Shown here: piece by piece, positions 25,081 to 39,012 of the stretch
How positions within the stretch are numbered: the first letter of the stretch is position 1
How the letters are laid out: each line of letters opens with the position of its first letter
Assembly: GCA_900660155.1 (NCBI GenBank)
Contig: CABFPE010000081.1
Location: 331,782 to 395,781, forward strand
DNA from: Hofstenia miamia
Taxonomy: Eukaryota; Xenacoelomorpha; Acoela; Hofsteniidae
Reading direction: 5' to 3'
DNA length: 64,000 nt
Position numbers and translations under genes: made by a program
Notes under the pieces: generated by a model
What the model saw: only the letters and a program-made list of their open reading frames with translations
What the model was told of the DNA's origin: nothing
The model's database searches: none

Positions 25081-28000
25081 ATGCACACATATATATATAT
25101 ATATATATATTTACAGATATATATAATTAGTATAATTAATAAACATTCGCAGCATTAGTAAAACCGATTATTTCTCTTTAACCGTCAGTCAATTTCCGGT
25201 AAGCATTTAAAAAAATCGGATCTCTCATTTCTTGTAATTTGCTTCACTTCATAATTATAATGTTATCAATTAAAAGTCTCTTCCGTTTGCATTATCAAAA
25301 AGAAATCAATTTTACAGTTGAAAAAATTAATGGAACAAAACTTAATCTGCTCACGTTTTACAAATTTTATATTCACATATTTTTAATTAATTTTTCTTCT
25401 TTCTCGACACTTTCAAGGAAGCTTATTGTTGTATAAGCATCACAGTGAAAATATTAATTAAATAATACATAAATCAGTATGCATATATAATGAAGGAAAC
25501 CGCCAATATTTCAATTTACAATTGAATGGCTTCTTTTCAATGCTTTGACATTTTCTATATATGCGTATGAAATATTCCAGGAGTCTCATAACCAGCATTC
25601 TTACTTAATGGGCGCTAATTTATCAGTGTAAAGTGCTAGGTGATGCTATATGCAAAACGGTGGTAAGGTATTGTGAAAACTGTTACTAATAAGGTATTGC
25701 TTAAAACAGCACAGCTGCATGTTTTACCACTGGTAATTATTTGAATTTTGCATTTTATTAAAATTTTCAGCTATATATTAGATTATCCAGTTCCAGCAAT
25801 AGTGCTGTAGCCATTCACACAAGGTACTTGGAATCCGTGAATGCTGTGGAGAAATTCAAAACTAATCGCAATTATTCAAATTGTTCCTAAAATATAATTT
25901 TTAAAATTAAAATTTTTCGAATATGTAATTAAATCCAAGGAAAAAAATAATTTGATATCTTTCTTGTGATGAAGTAGATCGCAAATATGTTTAAGTTATT
26001 ACTTAAAACGCGATAGGAGTGCTATATGTCGTAAATTATAGTGTACATATTTTAGTATATGCCCTAATATACAAATGAATCAACAATCTATATAAATTTG
26101 TCATTTGCTAGAAGCATCTTATGACACCAATATAGTTTTTATTTCACAAAACATCCAACTAGAACTGACTATATTGCGAGAAATTATAAATAGTCGTTGC
26201 TGTTCAATATCAGGAGTTTCTTAAAAGACTCTAATTGAAATTTGAACTACTGGTTAAATTAAAATAGACAAAACGTAACAATTAAATTTATTTAATCAGT
26301 ATACATTATTGATCCCCTGCAACTGTACTGCCTTAAGTTGGACTGTTGATTGTAGCAATCCCAGTGGAAATTTATAAAATATCTTTTTAAAGAAACATCG
26401 CATTTACTCAAATTATGCTATAAAAACACATCTATTTATGTTTCTTTTATTTCTGTCGAAAGATCTTAAATAATTGTGAAATAAATCATAAAATGACATA
26501 GAACAATTGCAACAACACTATATAGGCATCATATATATAAATAAATAAATAAATAAATAAATATATATATATACCGACAAATACAATTCTTGGATTTGCA
26601 TAGGGGCGTACCCAGGATTTTGTGAAAGGGACATCTTAGTCATAAACAAAAAATGCATTTTTTAAAAATAATTAGGTTTTTTTTTCGACTTGACCAACAA
26701 AAATCAATTTTGTAAACACCTGAAAAAGGAACATTTCTCCGTATCTCCCCTTGCACCCCACTAAATTTTCATAAAAACAGCGATTTTATTAAGTAACGTT
26801 TAATAACAGGAAAGGGTGCTTACACTTAACTACATGTAGATGATATTTGTATGCTTATTTTCAATGTATGCTATGGAAAGAGTTTCTACTACATATAGTT
26901 CAAATTAGTAGCAAAATCTAAGGCATATAAGTACATAACCAGAATTTCCCTTTTTAAGAAAATTTAAATCTTCTCAATTTAATACATAAGTATTTCGCTA
27001 TGCCACAGAAAAAAGATTGTTCAAAGTAAAGTTAAAATTTTTTATTACAAAATGAATAAATGTAGCAAATTCCGTGGATATAAAGTAAAAACATTTAGTT
27101 TATTTTTTGCAAAGTTATTTATGAGTATTATCTGCTTCATTTCCCATGTGGGGAATGTCTGCATCCATGTCGATTTTTTTAGGAGTCCCAATTTTTTTCA
27201 CATTTTTGAGTTTTCTTAATGAAAACGTAGAGAGAAATAATTGAAAATAATCATTCTAGGCAATTTGAGGAAAACTTCGATTCAATTTAATGCACTATCT
27301 TCCCCATTTAAAAATACAATAAATATGTGAACCGAAGAAAGTTTTTAAATTGGAAAATTTCCAAAATCAGAATGACAATCAAATTGAATCTTGAAAAAAA
27401 TTTAGAGTTAATGAATTTTGTTAATCATGAAATGTTTCCATAATCGATTGAGTAATTATAATTTCTTAATGCATTTTATCAGAATTACATTTAAGTAAAG
27501 TTAAGTCAGATCAAAAGCATATAAACAAAACAGTTAACTTTTCAATACTTACAAAGTATAGAGCGTTTCTTCTTAAAATCTTAAGTATGCTGTTCAATTT
27601 CTCGAATAAATTTCAGTATACTAGTGACATTAGAGAACATACATGTGTGTTTTAAAATTTCTACTGTGGACATTTCTATATATATATTTTTTAATAAAGG
27701 CAGTTTGGTCTATTCAGTGTGCTTAGCTTGATTTCATAAAAGTTTTAGAAATATAGAATTCATATCACCATTCTAATATATTACAATGTTTGGCCGTTGA
27801 TTGCTATCCTAATTTAGTAACATTACATAATGCTTTTTCTATAATCAAACAATAAACATGTACACAAGAAGTGTAATGTACAAGAATAAAGCCATAAGAA
27901 AAAGTTAACTTAATAGAATACGGACAAAATTAGCGATATGAACCTAATGACTTTTGCAAAAATAACGTTTAATGATTAAACAGTAATGTTGATGTAGATA

Positions 28001-28280
28001 CTTGGCATGAATTGTTTCAAAATTTTTCTTTGGCATGAAAAACATTCGTCATGCATTGTAATGAATTTTTTATTAAAGTATGCAGTCTGCTAAAGCCTGA
28101 AAATGATTTCAGCCTGCACACTTCGGATTGGCAATGCAGCGCGAACGATTAGTAATTCACGAATATTCACGAAAACGTACATTGGCATAAACCGATTTAT
28201 ATTTTTCAAATAGGGTAAACAATTGTAAGCACATGCAAATATAATTCTGTTAGTGTCGATAGACGCCAAATATAAAAGAT
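25081..28280. other. Long AT-rich stretch, no gene recognised
   Basis: Contains (TA)n at about 25089-25111 and (AAAT)n/(TA)n at 26531-26573. The word AGGGGCGTACCCAGGATTTT at 26602 resembles the end of a common hAT-type element, but no partner end was found. No coding signal beyond short low-complexity frames. Confidence 0.55.
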
Positions 28281-28307
28281 AGGGTGACTAATTACATAAG
28301 TCACCCT
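28281..28307. repeat. Perfect 9-bp inverted repeat (hairpin)
   Basis: AGGGTGACT and AGTCACCCT flank a 9-nt loop. AGGGTGA resembles mariner-type termini seen elsewhere in the window, so this may be the collapsed remains of an element. Confidence 0.8.
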
Positions 28308-31300
28308 TGAATATTATATATATATGCACATTTATCTGCATAGTTAATAGTTTACATATTTTTTCTTGAAAATCACATTAAAAATTGTAGGAGTCATGTT
28401 AAAGTGAAATAATCAAAGCTAGTCCTTCCCTGAAAGTAGTATGATTTATTGACCTAACTAGAATTTCAGACAATAAGAAATACAAAAGAAATTTATTAGT
28501 CATTCCTTCACAACTCAATTTGCAAAAAATTATTTCTATGCATAGAATTTTCTTACATTACTACCCTGTATAAAATAAAATATAAAAACAGAAAAGAACT
28601 GTTTAACTGTTCCCAATATCTGACAGACTCTTTAACAACAACAGCCACTAAAGAGCAATAATTATTATACAAAGTGCTGCATTACTTTAAGATAAATATC
28701 TCACAAAGTAGGTAGAACTAGTTCAAATAAATTCTACACGTTCATTAATCATGTAATAAACTTTGTCGATTTTAAAAATTGTAGGATTGAAAAAAACCAC
28801 TTGTTAGAAAGGAAAAAATTCTTTATGCAACTTCAAAACGTAAATGACCTGTCACATGTATTTTTCATCATTAACCTACTTCGGGGTTGAAACTATTTTG
28901 TCCCTGCCAAGGTATTATATACGTTACCGTTCTGAGAGATTTAAATTTGTTTTATTCTTGAAGATATATGGAATGATTGGGCTTTGAGCAGCAATTTCCA
29001 CAAATTAGAAATAATAGAAGTTGCATTGCAATTAAACTGATGCAAGAAGATGTTGATTCTAAAAGCCGTTAGTCAAGAACTTAGTAACATTAAGCTACAC
29101 TCAAAATTCACGCACCTACTCCTAAGGTAAGGTAAAGAGGACAAGCAGACGTAAATTTCATTTTGAATGTTTTTCAAATAGGACTTCATGTAAAACAATG
29201 ACAGTTCCTAATAGCTTTGCTCTGTTGACATTTTCTATGTTAATTGTATTTAGAATCCTAACTCGGCTATTAAAATAGTTGCAGAAAGCGCTACAAATCA
29301 CAACAATGTCAATATCAATTAATATAGTGACAGAGATTCTTCTTGCTGAATTAATTTCAGTCAAATTAAGCATTTTAAACTAGAAATGTTTATAGAAGTT
29401 GCTACACGTTATTTGGTTTGAGGAAGGATATTGGAAATTAAGACCACAAATATGAACAGTTGCGTTCCCAGCTTAAGTGTCATTCGTTGCAGAAAATGAC
29501 TTATAGCCATTGTTTTATAAAATGGGATAAAGATTTTGTAAATTCTTCTCTCTTAGAAATGCCATGTATCAACATTCCTCAAATACACATTTAACAATCA
29601 TATTAAACAAAATTTTAAAATTATAAGCCTACTTTTCTTGCTTTTGCTGCAAATCTTGAAATCAAAACAATTGCATTCGTTTTGAACCGAATTTGACTTA
29701 GAACAGTCAATGTTTAATTGCTCATTCTGTTTCTCAAATAGTTCTAAGTAAACAACAGCATTTAAAAAACGCTTTCCTAAATGACTACTGAAATACAAAC
29801 CGTTAGACATCGTTTTATTGCATGGACCGGCTTCAAAATTGAGGTCCATTTCCAACACCGGACCAAGCATTAAAATTTATTAAGAGTTTGAAATCTGTAA
29901 ATTTGCAAAAAATATTTATTCTAATAGTTTGTATATACAATTTGTGATAATTTGTAAAAATTATTTAATTGTTTACCGGTTTTGAATTCCTTAAAATATT
30001 AAGAAATGCAATTTTAAAAATGTTCTGGTCGTTCAATTTTAATGAATATCGAATGTTTTATTGCAAAGGATACAAAACAAGGTTTTGTATTTTTACATTA
30101 AAAATACAATTTTGCTAATTACCAATCATTTCTATTATTATTTTGAAATACTGAAAAATATTAATATATCTTAACCAAGGCGTACGCCTTGATCTTAACA
30201 ATTGTTTAGTTTTTTGTTGGTAAGTTACAACAATTAAATGTAGTTTAGAATTTAGAAATTTTGTTTGAAATTTAAGAATTATAATAAGTTATTAACATCT
30301 CTAAGCAACCCAGGTATTTCTTTAAAGCACTATAGCTCACTAAAAACAAAGATAAAATCCAAAAACATCACATGATAGAGAATTGTCTCTTTTTTCATCT
30401 TCATCTACGCAGGTAACCTACTTACAAAAATTACAATATAGTTTAGACTAGCTGTTGTTGCCATAGGTTTTGTTTATCTAAGCAATTGTTTGAGAAGCAT
30501 ACTTTTTTGTAAAAATCGCATTTTACGTTCAACTAATGTAGATATTTGCAATTCCTTCAATCAGAGGAACAATTTTTATCACAAATTTTTACGACAACAG
30601 ATGTATCCAAATTCAGGATTCCCAAATTTCCCAATAGGCTTGGAGAAAATTTTTTTGAGAATGTTGACCAAACCGAAATCCTTTTGGTTAGTGTTAATAA
30701 TTACATATGGCCGGTAGCAGTATATTTTTTGAAAACTAAATCTTTTTTTATTTCGTCTCTAATATTACTAGTAACTGAATTAAAGGTTTTGTCTTGATTA
30801 TTGGTCAACAATATTTTATTCAAAGACATTTTCTAGAACACTACCTTTGTCGTTTATCAAAGTAATGTATAAAATTTTAAAATAGTTTTAACCCTCAAAT
30901 TATATAATTCCTTTAGCTCTAGTCGTTTCTACATTAAGGAGCTTTGGTTAAGCAATAGTTACCCAATAGTATATGATGAATACCAATAAATTTAAATTTT
31001 GCAACGAAGTGTATATTATTGCGATAATGTGAATATTAGTTTCATGCGCTTTTGCTGCCATATTTAATTCTTTACATAAATATTGCAGAAACTTAGATAC
31101 CTGAAAAATAGGAATTGTGGAAAATTGGATTTTATTAATTTAGCTATTTTCAGAAAAATATACAGTGTTTAGCTATAAAATAATTCATTTACAAAAATTT
31201 TAAGTAAGGAAAATGATCAAATTAACATTTTATTAACCTTACCACTTACGAAATATCTGCATTAATAAAAATGTTAACTTTCACAAACGTTTCAATTTGC

Positions 31301-33890
31301 AATTTCCATATTTATATTTTTGTTTTCTTGTCCAGTAACTTATATGCAATTAATTTAACCCTAAGCTTCCCAGGAATTTTTAAGATCTGTGATGAATTCA
31401 TCCAAAAAAATTTGAATTTTTATAACAATATATTTACAGAAAGTACATTAGTGGGATTAGTTGTTGTCCCATGAACTCTAAAACTCTAGATTCCTGAAAT
31501 TTAGGCTCGAGGACAATTAAAAACTCTTGTAAAAATCCGAATTTTCTACTTTGAAGTACTTCCAGCACAGAAATAATTTTATTAGAAGTACTCCCCATTA
31601 CATAGAAATACATTATCCAATACATCTGTGGCTATTAATAAACATTTTAAATTTCTAAATATTATTTAAGAAAATTGTTTGAGAACAAACCATTTTGTAT
31701 CCTTAAAGGCATACTATACACCTTAGACTAAAGAAAGTTCAAATTACTTAAGGCTGTTGTAAGTTTATGCATATTAGATTTTGTCAAAGTAATCTTCATT
31801 ATTGTAGGTAATATGGAAGTTTAATGTGATCTCATTGCATTCAAAGCTTTTACAAATACTTAGACAATTTTCAGGTTTTCTTGTATGTCAAAGTCCAATG
31901 GTCATTTTAAATCCGTACATCTATTACAGTAAAGTGCTACATGATATTTGAATAAGTGATTTTAGTTTTGTATCAGTGGGGTTTACTAACGAATTCCAAG
32001 TACATATTTGTACAAGTATCTTTCATCAAATATCACAAAAGTCAAAATACTCAATAATTTACACTTCTCTTAACTCAGTCCTATTAAATATTGATGATCA
32101 TATTTTAAATTTTTTCTCAAAATGAAATGTCTGTATGCCAATGAAATAGAAAATGAGAAATCTTTAAGTATAAATACCTCAACTATGAATGAGTGCGGTG
32201 TGTAGATTATGTACATTATATTAATTAGAGAATAACCTTATCTCATCAGGTCCGTCCAAGCCTCTCGGCTTGTGGCTACCAGCGGGAGTCAGCTAGCTAA
32301 AAAACTATTTAAAAACTTGCAAGCCTTCTAAAAGCACATTACCTGATCCTTAAGCAACCCAATATTTGTAAAATTTGCTTCAATAAAAGTTGTTAAAATG
32401 ACATCAAGGAACATATGCAATGCATTCAATTTTGCTGTGAATAAGAGAAGTTATAAAGAATTAAAAACTGTTAGATTGATCACAAAACGTACAAGTATGT
32501 TTCCTCAATTATGGGCGAATGGGCCTTGGGAGACCGTACCGACTGCCCTACGGCTAATTGGCTTCAAAAAGTTTCAATTCAATAATATTAGCTATGCATA
32601 AGCTAAGCGTTAATTTAAGTAAAACTCACTACAATATCAACGTTAGTAAAATTTTTGATATTGCAAGATATAAGTAAAGAAACATGTTAAGTAGTTAGAT
32701 GCTACTTTTGATAGTCACACAACAATAAATTTTCTCCAAACCTATTAGCAAATTGAAAATCATGAAGCAATGCATGTCTATTGGGGAACATGATTTAATG
32801 CAATTTGAAAATTTCTATTAAAGTGTATAGCTGTGGCTGAAGTAGTTGATAATTATAAATATTTTTCTTGGAAAAGCTCGATTTTTTTGAAAAAAGGTTA
32901 AATTCACTCTATAACTATCATTCATATATTTATAAGATCTTGAGCTTATGGATAAAACAAAGAACTTTGACTGTTTCTGGATATATGCAAAGGTATCCAA
33001 TACCCATTGAGGCGTGCAATGCACAAAGCACGAGGCGGATTAAAGCAAAAATGAAAGAGGAAACTCTCATCTGTCCCTTGGTGCTTTCAGATTGAGCTTA
33101 GCGTTAAAGATTTAGAGCTATAGGCTTTTAAAATTATTTTATAATGTCATAAATAAATTTAAAAATTCCCGGCTGCTTAAAGTTAATGATATATTAATAT
33201 TCAAAAGAAAAGCCCATTGTTATAGTATAGTTTCACTAGATATGAGCATTTGATGCAGTGAATCCATAATAGTTAGATTAAATAACTTTTACCTTGCTGC
33301 TCTAGTTTTATATTTGGTAATTCTCATTGCGCTAGTTTTGAAGCTAGGCCATCATTGATAAGATTCACAAAATCGGGAACGCCCTATCTTATTCTGTTAA
33401 CATCTCTAGAAATTTGAATCATTTTAATTGCACACCACTAAGTGGAGGAAAACTAAATTGATTTGCTTCAAAATAAGTGTTGTGCGATAATTCAACTGGC
33501 AAGTTCATTACATGTTTTACAACAAAGTGAAATAGCGGATTTAAACAAGAAGGCTTAGTCAGCAATAAATCGTCATAGATGGTTTTATACATTAATAGGT
33601 TTTGGTGTAAAACGTGTTTGAAATAGACACAATCAATTTTTCTATTGAAAAATCAACGTCGGGAATAAAATTTTTCAAAATCCTTGCAAGTTCTTTAAGA
33701 GATCAACAACATAATATGCAATAGTGAAATGTCAACCGAAACCTTCCTGACAGGGATTCAACATAAAGGCTTTTCGGAATTTATTATTTTCTCACTAATG
33801 TATTAACATAGCAAATTTCATACGCGCGACAATATTTCTCAGATTATTTAATGAACCTAATTTCTTCCTATGTGATACTTATTAGTAGGT
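28308..33890. other. Long AT-rich stretch, almost no coding signal
   Basis: No conserved domain is visible. One 90-codon minus-strand frame (29598-29870) has balanced composition and several Cys (FDFKICSKSKK), with a weak GTAGGC donor after the last Lys; it may be an exon but I cannot support it further. A GC-richer patch lies at 32250-32300. Confidence 0.5.
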
Positions 33891-33905
33891 TTTTGTTCTT
33901 CTTGA

Positions 33906-34150
33906 TTGCATTTGCAGATGATAACATTTTCTATTGTGAAGCGAGCAACAAGTAAAGTTTTCTTGTTGCTACGCTGTTTTAGAAAAGAAATGCAAATTCT
34001 TTACAATGTTCTGATTTTACCTACTTTAGCATATTTCTCTACCATATATTCAATCGCATCGATAATGCTCAGAAGATGGCAATCATTTTTGAATTGTCCT
34101 CTAATAAAATATATTATTAGTTTTCAATCAGATCATATGTTCAGATAATC
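33906..34150 (+). mobile_element. LINE reverse transcriptase tail fragment
   Basis: Encodes KRATSKVFLLLRCFRKEMQ, then LYNVLILPTLAYFSTIYSI, matching the region after the catalytic palm in CR1/L2-type ORF2 proteins (L-x-x-x-L-x-x-P-x-L-x-Y-x-S-x-x-W/Y). Truncated on both sides. Confidence 0.6.
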
Positions 34151-34389
34151 AATAATCCCACAAATGATCCCACTTGAGCTCTCTGTTATCCCAGTTGTGA
34201 AGAGTGGATTTGAATTAAAATTAAGTTTATTCCCAAATAGGTCAAATGGAATCTTCTAATAAATTTTCTTGTATTTTTTGTAAATTTTAAATTAAAAAGT
34301 GTTATTATCATAAATATTATTGTCATAACCTTTGAAAGAACTTCACAATTAATAACTGCAATGAACTCATAAGAAACTTCTCTCAATAT

Positions 34390-36000
34390 CGTCTCAGTTT
34401 TCGATCATTTTCTTCTTTCATCTTTTAATTCCACTCTTCTTGCTTATGATGGTATCCTCCTGTCTGAAAAAGGTCTATCAGTCTTCATCCGCAATCTAAA
34501 AAAGCAATTTCACACTCCGTCAAGTCTTCCAAATCAATATGGCACCTTGCGTCAACTCATAATTTCCTACGCTAAGGCACCCGATGCTCTACTGCCAAAA
34601 TCCGCTATTCATCCTACCCTACATAGTCCCCTATTCCAACGAACAATGTAAAATTTTAATTTACATTACTCCTTAGAAATGCAAAATTATATCAACGCTA
34701 CTATGAAATTTCACTAAAATTTAGCAATTCTTTACTTACGTTAATCTAAAACTACTTTCTTAATAACTTTAATTTCCTAGCAGATGGTGAAAGTTAAGTC
34801 CTGGTCCGATTTCAGATGAATGTAATCTTGTGAATTTACAGAATCACTATAAAGACAATTTTAAATATATTTATCTAAAGTCCAGAAGTCTAAATTCAAA
34901 TAGAAATCATTTTCTAAAAAATTGCAACTCAATTTAGCTCAAATTCAATTTTTACTATTACAGAAACTTGGCTAAGCAATGATACGAATCCAAATTTGTT
35001 CAATCCAGAACCCGAAATCATCAATATTTTTGTTAAGAATAAGGATAGTAGAGCTGGTAGTCTTGTCATTATAATACCAAAAGTTTTAAATCCAATACGA
35101 AAATAAGAATTTGAATCTGATCATTCTGTTCTTAAATATTATGTATCCAAATTAAATTACCTACAAATTATTCTCAGAATGAATACATTAATATTACTTA
35201 AAATCCAAATAGAAACTTTCTTGTAAAATATATAAAGTTTAACTGCAATGAAATTTCAGATATTCTTATTAATAACTATTCGCTAAACGTATTTGGTGAC
35301 TTTAACTTAACTACTTCAATTTTTATGGAAAAAATTCATTGAAGGAATTATGCACTATTTATAATTTTCAAATTATCAACTCTCAGAATTCTACTAAAAT
35401 AATGACATTAATTGATTTATTTCTTTATATGTAATTCAGAAATTATATATAGACCTCTATTCTTCGAAGTTTTCAGTGAGAATGCATTGTTTTTATATTA
35501 GTACAATTCATGTTAAGCTTTCTAAATATAAAACTATTTATGCTAGGGATTTAAAAATGTTTTCGGATGAAACTATGGGAAATTTACTAAAAATGTTCTG
35601 TTCGATTTCATTTTATCACAAAATTTTAGTTCCCACATGTTAAATTACATTGCCGCACCGATAAATCAAGCACGCAACAAGATAGCATCGTTAAGAACCA
35701 GCCCAGGGATTAACAACTCGCAGTTTTAAATTAGCCGCAACCGATGATCAAACAATTAAGAACAGTATAAGACCAAGCAGAAACTCTTTAACTCGCTAAA
35801 TCTAACACGACCGATATCAATTGGACTAATTACAATAGATTAAAGAAATTAATTAAGGATTTACACCCAAAAATTCAGCATTATAGTCAATTGTTTGAAA
35901 ACCTAAATTCTTCTAAGGAAAAGTAAAAATTTTTAAATCCTTTCATTGGAAAATCGGATGTACTTAATAGTGAAATTTCAGAAATTTATATTGACAATAA
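34390..36000 (+). mobile_element. Decayed LINE 5' part with endonuclease domain
   Basis: About 34940-35110 can encode SIFTITETWLSNDTNPNLF, then AGSLVIIIPK, matching the T-E-T-W-L motif of the apurinic-like endonuclease of CR1/L2 elements. Further on, LNVFGDFNLTTS fits the G-D-F-N motif. An upstream open stretch (about 34400-34650; LLAYDGILLSEKGLSVFIRN) may be ORF1 or unrelated. Stops and shifts are abundant. It lies just after an RT tail, so two LINE copies may sit end to end. Confidence 0.65.
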
Positions 36001-36443
36001 AAAATTTACCGATAAAAAAATACACTAAATGATCTAAGTCAGACATTTAAAGAATTAGGCAATCAAATTGTAAGTAGACACTTCAATTTTGATTATCTAC
36101 CTTATAATTTTTAGAAACTATTGAAAAGAGTTTAGTAAGTCTTCAGTTTCAATTCATTTACATTACCAAATTCCAGGAGGAATTTCTAAACACAATTACA
36201 AATTTTAGATGAAGTATATTTTGATCGTAAAAATTATTTTTTCAACAATATATAATAAAGAGGAATATTACTTATTATAAGAAAGAAGTATGTCAAACTA
36301 AAAGCTGTTTTATATTATTTTATAATATTTTATCAGCATAAAGTTCAAATCAAGCTAAAATAGTGAAGAAACGTATTTTAATTAAGTTATCCAATCGAAA
36401 TTCAACATTTTTGCGCCCTCATAGATCAGCGTAATATAAATAT

Positions 36444-36946
36444 ATGCACGAAATGAAAAATTGCCACTTTGTAATGAGTGTAAATGCATCGTGTACGTTT
36501 GACTCTACTGAAGAATTCGTGTATTCTGCTACTGGGTGGTATACACTTATTTTTTCTTTTATTGGCATAATTGCAAATATCCTCAGTTTCATCACAATTT
36601 ATTCTATGAAAGTAAACAATTCTGCTACAATATATATTCAAGGTGATGTTTTTCTAAACTACTTTTTCAAAAAATACTCTTTTTAAATTATAAATAAGTA
36701 AGCGAAATGTAATTTGTACACTAATTAAAAAAAACTAGTGGATATTAAAAAATTCTCATAAATACCAAATTATACATGTTTAATACTTTGAAAAATGTTA
36801 GCTTCAAATTATGTTTAAATAAGTATATTTAGCTTTGGCAATATGGGACACTGCCTCGATTTTACTAGATGGACCGGTAGATACTACACAAGGCAAGAGA
36901 TTTCTCGACTGGAGCTTCCCTAGCAAATTTCTACTGCAGCAAATTG
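36444..36946 (+). CDS. Rhodopsin-like GPCR, first two exons only
   Basis: Exon 1 (36444-36642) encodes a short extracellular N terminus with an N-A-S glycosylation site, then TM1 (YTLIFSFIGIIANILSFITI), whose Asn fits the conserved class A position 1.50, and loop SMKVNNSATIYIQ. The donor is GTGATG. Exon 2 (36833-36946) follows an AG and joins in phase 1, giving ALAIWDTASILL, the TM2 L-A-x-x-D signature, then loop FLDWSFPSKFLLQQI; the donor GTATAT keeps phase 1. The in-frame join across TM1-TM2 strongly supports a real gene. The ligand is unknown; invertebrate neuropeptide receptors have this form. TM3 onwards was not found rightwards, where a long (TA)n tract lies, so the gene has a large intron, is broken, or extends further. 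Confidence 0.7.
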
Positions 36947-37061
36947 GTATATTTTGGAAATAAAGTTCATGATTTTAGCATAAATGTTTGAAATGTCACG
37001 CTTCTTAATCTTCAAATCACTAAACACAGGACCTATATATACTTAAGGAACACATTGTATA

Positions 37062-37065
<4 letters not shown>

Positions 37066-37127
<62 letters not shown>
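37066..37127. repeat. (TA)n microsatellite
   Basis: About 30 TA units. Confidence 0.97.
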
Positions 37128-37130
<3 letters not shown>

Positions 37131-38309
37131 CATGGCTATCTCTTTGCACTGCCTCATATTTATGTATTGATGACAGCCTATTAAGAATAAAACGTAAAAT
37201 CACATCCCCAAATTTATCCGAAGTTTCGAAATTATTCATTTAACACACAAACGCAAAATTTTAAATAACTAACCAAAGCACACCCGCGCGGATATACCCA
37301 ATTCACGTCCAGCATAAAGAAAAAAATCGTAGTAATTGTAGATATAGTAGTAAATTTGCTCCCAGATAAACTTAAGTTTGAAAAGAAATTGTCAATTTAG
37401 TTAATATTACAATGCTTCTAAAAACTTTCAAAAAGTTAATTGACATTATCACGCGGCTTACACTATCCACATTTCAGAAGTTCAGACAACTACAAATGAT
37501 ACCAAACACTTGTGTTGCCTACACATTTCCTACAAGTAAATAAATTAAAACATTGCGTGAAAAAGACGGTATTAAGATGCATCAAAAATGCTATTCTACC
37601 AGCTTGAAAACGTCACAAATATCCATAAAATTTGAAATGTATGCAGAAACAAATAAGAAAACTTATCTGAAATTTTGAGAAATTATTACTGGCTTGAGTC
37701 AAAATGTCAACATATGTGGAAATTACAATTTTCCTAGCCAGGTTTACACATTTACATTGAATAGTTGATAGGAAATATTTGATTCATGCGTGGGAAATCT
37801 TAAGCTAAATTTATTGCTTTAAATTTGTTAAAATATAATACTGAATATAAATTAATGTTGAATACTAGTATACAGTACAATATCTACAAATGACACATTT
37901 GCTATTCCTCCAATATACTTTTAGAATTGTTTAAAATCTGATTTGAAAATTGCAATAATATTATTGTAGCAATTATTGTGTAGCAAAATTTGATGAGCAA
38001 AGCATTGAATTCAATTTCGATGAGACAAAACAAGAAATTAAACTGCAAATAGTTTCTTTCGCTCGGGCACAGTTGAATTATACCTCGATAGCATCAAACC
38101 ACACAAACTACACATAAAACACAGTATAGTTTATAAAGAATGCATATGAAATATATATACTCAAAAAATTCCAAAAGTAAAAATAAAATTCTCATTAATT
38201 ACAATGTTTGACAAATAAATTGGACTCGCATCTACTGTAATCAATATAGAAATACATTCGAAATTCAATTAAGGAATACACATCTATATAATTAACTTAG
38301 TTCAAAACA
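37128..38309. other. AT-rich stretch, no gene recognised
   Basis: Candidate location for further exons of the GPCR; no TM3-like sequence seen. Confidence 0.4.
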
Positions 38310-38981
38310 CAGGGTGAATCAAGAGAAATGGATGTTTTTAAGGAAAACAAAACTGCAATTTCAACAAAAATTTAATAATGTAATTATAGAACAATTAGAA
38401 GCGAAAAATTATGTCCATCTTCACGAGCATAATTTTGAAGGCAATTTTTAAAGATAGCCTCCATTTTCATCTATTTCTTGGATAGTTTAATGTATTGCTG
38501 TCTTCACTTCTCTAAGTGTGCGGGGCTTCCCAGTATAGTCGCGTAACATCAAATATTCCCACAGATAAAAATGGCACATGGAAAGATGGGGTGAGCGTGA
38601 AGCGTGCATGAGATATTCAAAGCGTGAAGTGATTATGAAATGCAGTTCGAACAAAAGTCATGGACGCTCTCACTGCATGAGCGGTGGCCCCATTTTGTTG
38701 AAACCATACTAATGCTCTACCTCGTCTGCGAAGTTTAGTAAGGAAGCTTTTCAAACATTTGAATATAACGGACTGAAGCAACTTTTGTCGTATCCCTCAA
38801 AAAAATAAACTCAAAAGAAACGCAATTCAAAATTATTACTAACTAAAACAATAAAATTACCGTACAATTAAACAAATAACAAAAAGAAAACAGAATCTTA
38901 AGCAGGTTTAAAGATTACTTTCTTCACTCAAGGAGAGCAAGAATGCGTTCTAAACAAATCCGTTTCCCGTGACTCACCCTG
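38310..38981 (-). mobile_element. Decayed mariner-like element, 672 bp
   Basis: Ends CAGGGTGAATCAAGAGAAATGG and, reverse-complemented, CAGGGTGAGTCACGGGAAACGG are imperfect inverted repeats. The minus strand encodes a transposase fragment: RRRGRALVWFQQNGATAHAV and RASMTFVRTAFH, the W-F-Q-Q-D-G-A-T-A-H block with the catalytic Asp changed to Asn, then a frame-shifted stretch ending in KPRTLREVKTAIH-like sequence. It is inactive and internally deleted. Confidence 0.8.
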
Positions 38982-39012
38982 TATAAGTTTTTATTATTTT
39001 TGAAAAATTGTT

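Noticed and set aside
24586-25090. Open frames spanning the run of Ns
   Set aside because: They are produced by the gap.
32225-32300. Possible hammerhead ribozyme: the minus strand contains CTGATGAG followed by a short stem
   Set aside because: The required CGAAA core after stem II and a paired cleavage site are missing.
32398-32601. 67-codon plus-strand frame with protein-like composition
   Set aside because: No domain, splice context or homology I can recognise.
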